From Nitrospira lenta (GTDB lineage: Bacteria; Nitrospirota; Nitrospiria; Nitrospirales; Nitrospiraceae): DNA of 5,669 nt. The notes beneath the pieces are model-generated. The model saw only the letters and a program-made list of their open reading frames with translations. It ran no database searches and was not told the DNA's origin. Each line of letters begins with the position of its first letter. Position 1 is the stretch's first letter. Where the stretch lies: NCBI GenBank assembly GCA_945906715.1, contig CAMDRK010000186.1, forward strand, positions 1 through 5,669. The letters are read 5' to 3'. A program made the position numbers and the translations under genes. Of the stretch, positions 1 to 5,286 are shown in pieces.

Positions 1-123
1 CCGGCCATACGCGAGACCATCTTGCGGCGGCTTTGCTCAAAAGACGAGCCCTGGTCGGTGATCTTTGTATCGAACGATCCGGGTCTCACGCCGCACGTCG
101 ATCGGCGAATGATTCTCGATTGA
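1..123 (+). CDS. C-terminal end of an ABC-type exporter ATPase (5' part outside window)
   Basis: Frame 1 is open from the window edge to a TGA at 121-123 and gives 40 residues. The stretch WSVIFVSNDPGLTPHVDRRM has the shape of the last strand of an ABC nucleotide-binding domain: a hydrophobic strand, then the switch (H-loop) position, then a helix leading to the D-R-x-x-x-L strand. The preceding segment with RETILRRL fits the helix after the D-loop. The Walker motifs and signature lie upstream and cannot be checked. The usual H-loop histidine appears to be replaced by Asn (residue 25 of the visible part, S-N-D). The protein stops right after M-I-L-D, where most family members still have a G-x-I/V segment and a short tail, so it looks prematurely ended; see the frame-shifted continuation entry. 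The family is inferred from this pattern alone. The exporter type (for example a type I secretion or peptidase-type exporter) cannot be decided. Confidence 0.55.
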   Translation, partial: PAIRETILRRLCSKDEPWSVIFVSNDPGLTPHVDRRMILD

Positions 124-323
124 GCGGCGGAATAGGGTCATCCGTGCCTCACGGAGCGGCTGTAGTGAGACGGAAGATATTGCGGCCTTCTGGCAGAGTC
201 TCAACGAGTATCTTTCCGTGGCTATTCACCTCGACCGTTCGTAAGCCTGTCAATGACTTACCGAGGAAACGTGACTGGCTTGACCCCCAGATCGAGAAGA
301 CCCTGAGGAGCCTGGTATCATGA
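122..323 (+). pseudogene. Frame-shifted continuation of the ABC exporter C-terminus
   Basis: After the TGA at 121 the next coding-like reading is in frame 2 (122-241, stop TAA 242-244), with a plausible helical segment DIAAFWQSLNEYLSV. After that stop, frame 3 reads on (about 242-320) with a charged, protein-like tail including RKRDWLDPQIEKTLRSL, to a TGA at 321-323. No piece has its own convincing start or ribosome binding site, and the pieces follow each other end to end with the same direction of frame change. The simplest reading is one original C-terminal tail broken by two small indels. The frame 3 stop overlaps an ATG (ATGA at 320-323), as expected for the true end of a gene in an operon. 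Assembly or read errors would look the same. Confidence is limited because the judgement rests on amino-acid plausibility in short stretches. Confidence 0.35.
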
Positions 324-433
324 CACGCAAGAACCCCTGCACGACCAAGCAGTTAGAGCAGCGATGCGCATAGGCTTCGACTAACCCCGGTCCGGACATT
401 CTGAACCTGGCAACCAGGCTAAGCCGCTGCGGT
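320..433 (+). pseudogene. 5' remnant of a downstream gene, interrupted by an amber stop
   Basis: An ATG at 320 overlaps the preceding TGA as ATGA and opens a frame that reads MTRKNPCTTKQLEQRCA and then meets TAG at 371-373. The same frame continues open past the stop to another TAG at 512-514. Its first part, including NPGPDILNLATRL, looks like ordinary soluble protein. From 434 on, this frame lies antisense to the RlpA-like gene and loses its coding look, so I end the remnant there. The overlap suggests a second gene coupled to the ABC exporter gene, now truncated to about 38 codons. In exporter operons the partner could be an HlyD-like adaptor or an outer-membrane factor, but nothing in these residues identifies one. 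A short inverted repeat (CCTGG-CAA-CCAGG, 406-418) lies within it. Confidence 0.3.
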
Positions 434-1099
434 CTAAGTAAAAACGACAGTCGCAATTTCGGTATGGTCGGTATGATCTGCCGCCTGCATCCCCGTCAAA
501 CGTCGTGTGCGTAGCTGGACCCAGATATCGACAGGAGGCAGTCGAAGGGGATGGACCATCAGAGGATCCGACTTCCCCAAAGTTGCGGAGAGGGGCTCAG
601 TGGCCTTTGTGGGGATGTGTTCTTGCCCGAGAATGAGGGCGACCGATGCGGTTTCCATAGCCTCAGAAGAGAGAAGAGCGGCGGGTCGGCGTTCCCCAAC
701 TAACTGAACCCGTACATGGGATAGTCCTCCGTCCATCATCCCTAAGCGAGCCGCTGCGCCACGGGAAAGATCCAGGATTCGGCTGTTGATATAGGGACCC
801 CGGTCAGTGATCCGTACGTGGAGATGTTTCCCGTTCGCCAAATTCACGACCCGGACCACGCTGCCGAGTGGGAGGGTCCGATGGGCAGCAGTCAAGGCCT
901 CCATGTTGAACAATTCGCCATTGGCTGCCTGCTTGCCATGAAATGACTGGCCATACCAGGAAGCCACTCCTCGATCCTCAATCCCGACGTCCAGTTGAGA
1001 CTCCCCCTTGGGGACCCAGGAGCAGGCGCTGAGGAGCATCCCAAGACTGCCTACTGCCCAGAACAATCGCCGACTGCTTTCACGAGCTCGGAGGATCAT
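434..1099 (-). CDS. rlpA: RlpA-like septal/peptidoglycan lytic transglycosylase lipoprotein
   Basis: This 221-residue protein belongs to the RlpA family, outer-membrane lipoproteins with a double-psi beta-barrel that cleave glycan strands, best studied in Pseudomonas aeruginosa where they act on denuded peptidoglycan at the septum. Residues 1-26 form a lipoprotein signal with a basic N-terminus, a hydrophobic stretch and lipobox L-S-A-C (Cys26). The barrel spans about 44-133: GVASWYG, then NGE, AAHRTLPLG, and ITDRGPY with a following RILDLS. Glu62, His73 and Asp99 keep the spacing (11 and 26) of the catalytic residues reported for the Pseudomonas enzyme, so it is probably active. The tail, about 134-221, shows no SPOR domain, so septal targeting by denuded glycan is not supported. 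The ATG at 1097-1099 has an AGAGG six bases upstream (1106-1110). A TATATG box at 1133-1138 could be its -10, but no good -35 goes with it. Confidence 0.93.
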   Translation of the reverse strand: MILRARESSRRLFWAVGSLGMLLSACSWVPKGESQLDVGIEDRGVASWYGQSFHGKQAANGELFNMEALTAAHRTLPLGSVVRVVNLANGKHLHVRITDRGPYINSRILDLSRGAAARLGMMDGGLSHVRVQLVGERRPAALLSSEAMETASVALILGQEHIPTKATEPLSATLGKSDPLMVHPLRLPPVDIWVQLRTRRLTGMQAADHTDHTEIATVVFT

Positions 1100-1477
1100 C
1101 TAATACCTCTTGTTCTCGGTTAAACCAGCGGTCATATAGGAACTGGCTTGTGTCCCTTCACAGTACGGTCCAACCGAAAACCCCACAATACCGAAACCGT
1201 AGCCCTATCCCCCTACGTTGGGGTGAAGGGAAAAGGAGAGAAACTAATAAAGAGCTGTTGTCCACGTAGAGGTTTTGCAAAATTGAATGTTGAGATAGGG
1301 TTTAGGTGGCACACTTATAGAAGAAAGTGCTCGTGCCAGTCAACTGATAGATGGCCTAACGCGAACATCCTGAGGTCACCTGTCTGAAACTGGTACAGAG
1401 TCTCTCGAGGTTTGAAGATAACCACGTAGCCTATAACTCACTGATATTACGTTGATTACTTGTTAGTCTTCACAGTG
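1100..1477. other. Gene-poor, AT-richer intergenic stretch
   Basis: No convincing gene is seen on either strand in these 378 bases. They lie between the start of the RlpA-like gene and the 3' end of the small secreted protein gene, both on the minus strand. Base composition is visibly richer in A and T than the flanks, most clearly from about 1228 to 1330 and 1415 to 1470. The left end should hold the promoter and ribosome binding site of the RlpA-like gene. A short C-run/G-run hairpin (CCCC-TACGTT-GGGG within 1209-1223) is present, and no T-tract follows it. A 79-codon forward frame (1148-1387) has an unlikely composition and no ribosome binding site. I see no tRNA, terminator or repeat array. 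Confidence 0.5.
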
Positions 1478-1822
1478 CTACTGAACCTGGATGGTCTGGG
1501 CGAATACCCCGTCTCTCTGTTTGACGTAGGTTAGCCAGACCGCCTCATCTACTCTGATGGTCTGCAGTGCGATCCTCTTTCCCTTTCGGACAATCTTTGT
1601 TTGAGACGTCACCTTGGCCCCCACGGTCATAGCATCATGCTTGCTCAAGGGTGTTTTGACGACAATCATATGGGGGGCTTGGACTACGTTCACTGCCACT
1701 ACCTGGCCGTGGACCCGATAGGTTCGCCCGCTGGCTCCCCAGCTGTCGGGTGGAATGCAGAACAGTGCCATCAATGCAGCGATTGCAACTAGCGCTACCC
1801 TCGCTTGAGGCACCCTCGTCAC
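1478..1822 (-). CDS. Small secreted/periplasmic beta-rich protein of unknown function
   Basis: I do not recognise a named family for this 114-residue protein. Residues 1 to about 30 form a Sec signal peptide: Arg3 and Arg8, a hydrophobic core (VALVAIAALMALFCI), then a likely cleavage site around SWGA (29/30). The mature part, about 84 residues, alternates beta-strand-like stretches (YRVHGQVVAVNV, HMIVVKTPL, TSQTKIVRKGKRIAL, AVWLTYVKQRDGVFAQTIQV). This order, with V-x-G-x-V-x-A-V at the front, T-x-I-x-R-x-G-K in the middle and A-x-x-I-x-V at the end, resembles DUF5666-type small beta-barrel (OB-like) domains. That link is inferred from pattern only. The start is GTG (1820-1822), chosen because GGGAG lies eight bases upstream (1831-1835) and the signal peptide begins there. 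A sigma70-like promoter (1859-1887) is placed to give a leader of about 30 bases. It is probably a single-gene unit, divergent from the ABC operon. Confidence 0.75.
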   Translation of the reverse strand: MTRVPQARVALVAIAALMALFCIPPDSWGASGRTYRVHGQVVAVNVVQAPHMIVVKTPLSKHDAMTVGAKVTSQTKIVRKGKRIALQTIRVDEAVWLTYVKQRDGVFAQTIQVQ

Positions 1823-1830
1823 TGATCGAT

Positions 1831-1835
1831 CTCCC
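1831..1835 (-). promoter_or_regulatory. Ribosome binding site fixing the GTG start of the small secreted protein
   Basis: Read on the minus strand the bases are GGGAG, followed by an 8-base spacer (ATCGATCA) and then GTG at 1822-1820. The match and spacing are good and support this non-ATG start; no in-frame ATG lies nearby upstream. The spacer contains part of the palindrome GATCGATC. Confidence 0.6.
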
Positions 1836-1847
1836 TGGTCAGGCCTC

Positions 1848-1859
1848 TCCGCGCGCGGA
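1848..1859. repeat. Perfect 12-base palindrome TCCGCGCGCGGA
   Basis: The sequence equals its own reverse complement over all 12 bases. It lies between the -10 box of the leftward promoter (1859-1864) and the start of the small secreted protein, at the place where transcription would begin. It could be an operator for a dimeric regulator, or only a GC-rich discriminator region. Nothing in the window encodes a regulator. Confidence 0.5.
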
Positions 1860-1887
1860 CTCTAGCAGGATGGAGAAAAGGTGTAAA
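1859..1887 (-). promoter_or_regulatory. Sigma70-like promoter for the small secreted protein
   Basis: On the minus strand there is TTTACA (1887-1882), a 17-base spacer, and TAGAGT (1864-1859). These match five of six and four of six consensus bases. Transcription would start near 1852, about 30 bases before the GTG and with the ribosome binding site inside the leader. The placement fits well, but promoters in this lineage may differ from the E. coli consensus. Confidence 0.45.
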
Positions 1888-1910
1888 GTTGCAGGTGTCT
1901 GACCACGATA

Positions 1911-1939
1911 TTGACTGCCTCAACCCGACTGAGTAAGAT
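1911..1939 (+). promoter_or_regulatory. Sigma70-like promoter for the ABC operon
   Basis: TTGACT (1911-1916), a 17-base spacer and TAAGAT (1934-1939) match five of six and four of six consensus bases. The predicted start near 1946 leaves a leader of about 70 bases before the ATG at 2018. The leader can fold a small bulged hairpin (ACTG-CC / GG-CAGT, 1968-1984). The promoter is back to back with the leftward one, about 23 bases from its -35 box. Confidence 0.5.
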
Positions 1940-2017
1940 GCGATGCGCTATCGGTGAGAGTGCGACAACTGGCCCGCCGGCAGTACTTTCCAATTCAACC
2001 GATCCAAATCACCACAT

Positions 2018-2998
2018 ATGATTGAAGTCCAGCAGATCACGAAGCGGTATGGACAACATACCGCCCTCGATCGCGTCAGTTTCTCCGTTGCCAAGGGTGA
2101 GGTGTTGGCGTTCCTGGGGCCGAATGGAGCCGGGAAAACTACTACCATGCGTATTCTGACCTGTTTCATGCCGGCCACCGAAGGCATCGCACGGGTGGCG
2201 GGATTCGACTGTGCAGACCAGCCGATGGAGGTGAAACGCCGAATTGGCTATTTGCCTGAAACTCCGCCGGTTTATCAGGAGTTGACGGTTACAGAGTATC
2301 TTCAGTTCGTGGGCCGTCTTCGTGGTCTAAGTGGGAAAGTACTCACGGCGTCCATACAGCGTGAAATCGAACGGCTCGGACTTGGCACGGTGCAACGCCG
2401 GTTGATTGGGAACCTATCGCGCGGATATCGCCAACGTGTCGGCTTGGCCCAAGCGCTGCTGCACGATCCTCCGATCTTAATTCTGGATGAACCGACCGTC
2501 GGTCTCGATCCCAAACAGATTATCGAGATCCGAGAGTTGATCAAGAACCTGGCCGGAACCCATTCCGTCATCTTGAGCACCCACATTCTTCCTGAAGCCA
2601 CCGCCGTCTGCCAGCGCGTCGTGATCATCAGCGGCGGGCGCATCGTGGCCGAAGATACGCCCGAACAACTCTCTGCGCGCTTGCGCCAGTCCGAAAAGAT
2701 CTCACTGATACTCAAAACGCCTGCCGCAGATACGCATAGCCGTTTAAAGGCGCTTAGAGGGGTCCAGAATGTCTTCACCAGCGGCGACTCCGGTACCTTT
2801 CTCCTGGAATGTGAACTTGGCCGGGACGTGCGGGAAGAGGTGGCCCGCGTGGCGGTCACCAGTGGGTGGGGGCTACTCGAACTCAAAGCCATTTCCATGA
2901 CCTTAGAAGACGTGTTCCTCCAGCTGACCAGGCATGAGGAAGGCCTCGCGCCGGACAGCGTCGCCGCGTCAGTAGAATCGACAGGGCAGCCGGTATGA
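2018..2998 (+). CDS. GldA-like ABC transporter ATP-binding protein
   Basis: This 326-residue cytoplasmic ATPase should power an ABC-2 type transporter with the permease encoded next. Visible motifs in order are Walker A GPNGAGKTT (34-42), the Q-loop region GYLPETPP (77-84, Glu81 where many ABC proteins have Gln, as is usual in this subfamily), signature LSRGYRQR (133-140), Walker B ILILDEP (153-159) with catalytic Glu158, D-loop GLD (162-164) and H-loop His189 (STHIL). After about 215 comes a C-terminal extension ending in MTLEDVFLQLT, typical of the DrrA/GldA-type group. All catalytic residues are present. The ATG at 2018 starts MIEVQQITKRYG, a normal N-terminus; an in-frame TGA at 1955-1957 and the lack of other start codons leave no upstream choice. 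No Shine-Dalgarno sequence is seen. The stop overlaps the next start as ATGA. Gliding-type GldA is the closest named relative I can suggest, but a role in gliding is not implied. Confidence 0.92.
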   Translation: MIEVQQITKRYGQHTALDRVSFSVAKGEVLAFLGPNGAGKTTTMRILTCFMPATEGIARVAGFDCADQPMEVKRRIGYLPETPPVYQELTVTEYLQFVGRLRGLSGKVLTASIQREIERLGLGTVQRRLIGNLSRGYRQRVGLAQALLHDPPILILDEPTVGLDPKQIIEIRELIKNLAGTHSVILSTHILPEATAVCQRVVIISGGRIVAEDTPEQLSARLRQSEKISLILKTPAADTHSRLKALRGVQNVFTSGDSGTFLLECELGRDVREEVARVAVTSGWGLLELKAISMTLEDVFLQLTRHEEGLAPDSVAASVESTGQPV

Positions 2999-3762
2999 CG
3001 CCAGTCCAAGCCATCATCGCAAAGGAGTTGCGCTCGTACTTTGTCTCGCCCGTGGTGTATGTCGTGGGCGCTGTGTTTCTGTTGATCGTGGGACTGCTGG
3101 CCTATCTCTACCTGGTCTTTGCCGGAGCCCAGGCGATTCAGCTGATGCAGGTGCAGGGAAGTGCCCAGCTCAATCTGAACGATTTGGTTTTCAGGAATCT
3201 GTTTGCCAGCATGCGGTTTATTCTTCTGATAATCCTGCCAATCCTGACGATGAGGCTCTTCGCCGAAGAACGCAAGCTCCGTACCTTCGAATTCTTGCTG
3301 ACTTCTCCGATCGGCATCAACGAAATCGTGGCAGGCAAGTTCATGAGCGTATTCCTTGTGTTTTTGAGCTTACTCGGGCTGACCGGCCTCATGCCGCTCA
3401 TGCTCGCGCTCTTCAGCGATTTCGATTGGTATCCCGTGCTGACCGGGTACCTTGGACTTGTTTTACTCGGCGCCCTTTTCCTTTCCGTCGGCGTACTGGC
3501 CTCGGCACTGACCGAAAATCAGATCGTTGCCGCTTTTGTGAGCATCGGCCTGCTATTGGTCCTATGGCTCCTTTCTGGCTTGGGTGCATTGTTAGGGGAT
3601 ACGGTTCTCGGGCAGGCCGTCTCGTACCTGTCTTTTATGGAGCACTATGATCACTTGGTGCGAGGGCTGGTCGACACGAAAGATCTCGTGTACTTTCTCA
3701 GCAGTCTGGCCCTGATGCTCTTTTTGTCTCACCGAGTTGTGGACTCGGCGCGGTGGAAATGA
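2995..3762 (+). CDS. GldF-like ABC-2 type transporter permease
   Basis: This 255-residue inner-membrane protein is the probable channel subunit for the preceding ATPase. It starts with an amphipathic segment (AIIAKELRSYFVSPVVYVV), which is the conserved entry of this family. About six membrane helices follow, at roughly 20-42, 72-88, 113-138, 146-170, 174-200 and 228-247. The family landmark is present after helix 2: P-x-x-T-M-R-x-x-x-E-E-R-K (82-94) followed by T-F-E-F-L-L-T-S-P-I (97-106), the coupling region that meets the ATPase. The length is close to that of GldF-type permeases. The ATG at 2995 overlaps the upstream TGA (ATGA) and has AGGG eight bases before it, so translational coupling is likely. 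Its own stop overlaps the next gene's ATG in the same way. The substrate cannot be read from the sequence. Confidence 0.9.
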   Translation: MTPVQAIIAKELRSYFVSPVVYVVGAVFLLIVGLLAYLYLVFAGAQAIQLMQVQGSAQLNLNDLVFRNLFASMRFILLIILPILTMRLFAEERKLRTFEFLLTSPIGINEIVAGKFMSVFLVFLSLLGLTGLMPLMLALFSDFDWYPVLTGYLGLVLLGALFLSVGVLASALTENQIVAAFVSIGLLLVLWLLSGLGALLGDTVLGQAVSYLSFMEHYDHLVRGLVDTKDLVYFLSSLALMLFLSHRVVDSARWK

Positions 3763-5282
3763 ACCTCAAGACGATTCCGCTTGGTGTGATTGGAGTGGCT
3801 CTGGCTGTGGCCGGAGCGATCGGCTATAGCCTTGTCCCGGAGAAGCTCTGGATCGCCACCCTGCTGGAAGTATCGGCCCTCCTCTGCCTCATTGCCTTTG
3901 TTGTCGTTCATTTCAGCGGGCTGAAAGCCTTTTCTGCCCGCCGCTCTACTCGTATAGGCGCGAACAGCATCTTGATGATCTTCCTCTTTGTCGCGATTCT
4001 CATGATCGTCAATTTTCTGGCTGCTCGACACTCCATTCGTTGGGACCTATCCGAGAACCAAAACTTCTCTCTCGCCCCGCAAACGCATCGCGTGTTGCGG
4101 AATCTTCCGCGTGAGGTGACCATTACCATATTCACCAGAGAAAAGGACCCAGGTTACCAAGCCTATAAAGAACGGCTCGATAGTTATCGGCAAGCCAGTT
4201 CGAAGATTTCCGTGGAGTTTGTCGACCCTGAACGTCAGCCGAAAATTGCTCAACAATACGGCATTTCAAGAACCGATACGGCCATTTTTGAAAGTGCCGG
4301 ACAAACTGTTCGGGTCACCGCTCCCTCGGAAGTGGAACTGACAGGGGCGCTGATTCGTGTGTCCCAAGACAGCAAGAAACGCGTGCTCTTTCTCGAAGGG
4401 CACGGGGAGCCGAGCCTCGACGATCGGGAGCGGACCGGACTCTTTGCCGCCAGAGAGATCTTGATCAAGCAGGGCTACGATGTCGGTACGCTCAGCTTAC
4501 TGAAAGAAACAGCTGTGCCGGATCACACCGCCATCCTCGTCGTGGCCGGCCCTCGCAGACCGGTGATCGCCGAGGAGCAGGAACGGATTCATACTTATGT
4601 GGAAAAGGGCGGCCATCTCCTGCTGCTCATCGACCCGGATACACAGGCCGATCTGAATCCTCTGCTCAAGCAGTGGGGCTTAGGGGTCGGTCCTGGGGCC
4701 TTGGTCGATCTCCAAGATCGATTAGCGCAAGGCGACCTGACGTCGCTGCTTGTCCGCACGTTTACCGAACACGAAATTACGCAGGACCTCTCCGCCGCCG
4801 TGCTGTTTCCCCTCGCGCGCCATATCACCTTCGATGAACAGGCCGGTAGCGCATGGGACTATGTGCCGCTCGCCCGTACGTCGCCGAACAGCTGGGCAGA
4901 AACCGACCTGAAGGGCCGTGTCGTCAACCTCAATGAAAAGGAAGACATCAAAGGCCCGCTGCCAATGGCTGCGGCCCTCGCGCCAAAGGCCGCACCGGAG
5001 GAAGGCAAGCCTCGCCCGGCGATCGTCGTCATTGGAAATTCTACGTTTGCAACCAATGCCTTTGTAAACTTTCCCGGCAATAGTGACTTCTTCCTCCACA
5101 CGACCGGGTGGCTGGCTGAAGAACGGAACATGATGGCGATTACCCCGAAGGATTCCGCGCTACGGCCGTTTACCCCCAACCCGTTAGAGGAGCGAACACT
5201 GCTCTATCTGCAAGTCGTCCTCCTGCCTGCCGCCATGCTTTTCTCCGGCATCATGGTTTGGCGCAAACGCCGGCGCCTCTAG
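3759..5282 (+). CDS. GldG-like membrane-anchored ABC transporter auxiliary protein
   Basis: This protein has 507 residues from the ATG at 3759, which overlaps the permease stop as ATGA. A GTG at 3753 would add two residues, and neither start has a clear ribosome binding site. Three hydrophobic helices lie at about 6-24, 31-52 and 69-88, followed by the family-typical R-W-D-L-S-E-N-Q-N-F-S-L-A-P (94-107). A large soluble region of about 390 residues carries the GHGE motif (214-217, FLEGHGEPSL) and LLLLIDPD. One C-terminal helix (about 483-501) ends in WRKRRRL. This layout matches GldG and the ABC_transp_aux family: the soluble region probably faces the periplasm and the basic tail the cytoplasm. 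It has no ATPase or protease motif that I can see. Its role is unknown; in Flavobacterium GldG is required with GldA and GldF for gliding. Here the tight operon suggests that it works as part of the transporter. Confidence 0.88.
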   Translation: MNLKTIPLGVIGVALAVAGAIGYSLVPEKLWIATLLEVSALLCLIAFVVVHFSGLKAFSARRSTRIGANSILMIFLFVAILMIVNFLAARHSIRWDLSENQNFSLAPQTHRVLRNLPREVTITIFTREKDPGYQAYKERLDSYRQASSKISVEFVDPERQPKIAQQYGISRTDTAIFESAGQTVRVTAPSEVELTGALIRVSQDSKKRVLFLEGHGEPSLDDRERTGLFAAREILIKQGYDVGTLSLLKETAVPDHTAILVVAGPRRPVIAEEQERIHTYVEKGGHLLLLIDPDTQADLNPLLKQWGLGVGPGALVDLQDRLAQGDLTSLLVRTFTEHEITQDLSAAVLFPLARHITFDEQAGSAWDYVPLARTSPNSWAETDLKGRVVNLNEKEDIKGPLPMAAALAPKAAPEEGKPRPAIVVIGNSTFATNAFVNFPGNSDFFLHTTGWLAEERNMMAITPKDSALRPFTPNPLEERTLLYLQVVLLPAAMLFSGIMVWRKRRRL

Positions 5283-5286
5283 TCCT

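Noticed and set aside
406..432. Two short inverted repeats (CCTGG-CAA-CCAGG and CCGC-T-GCGG) just after the RlpA-like stop, considered as a terminator
   Set aside because: The stems are only four to five pairs and no T-run follows on the minus strand, so an intrinsic terminator is not supported.
1209..1223. C-run/G-run hairpin in the intergenic gap, considered as a terminator or RNA element
   Set aside because: The stem has about four pairs with a six-base loop, there is no T-tract, and no gene ends nearby.
1310..1340. TGGCAC-like elements in both directions, resembling the -24 box of a sigma54 promoter
   Set aside because: Neither copy has the required GC-containing -12 box at the right distance.
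1148..1387. A forward open frame of 79 codons in the intergenic gap
   Set aside because: Its composition is rich in Cys, Arg and Lys without any domain pattern, it has no ribosome binding site, and it lies in an AT-rich stretch where open frames arise by chance.
2302..3009. A long minus-strand open frame opposite the ABC ATPase gene
   Set aside because: It is the antisense shadow of a gene with all ABC motifs intact, and its translation is Ser/Arg/Pro-rich with no domain pattern.
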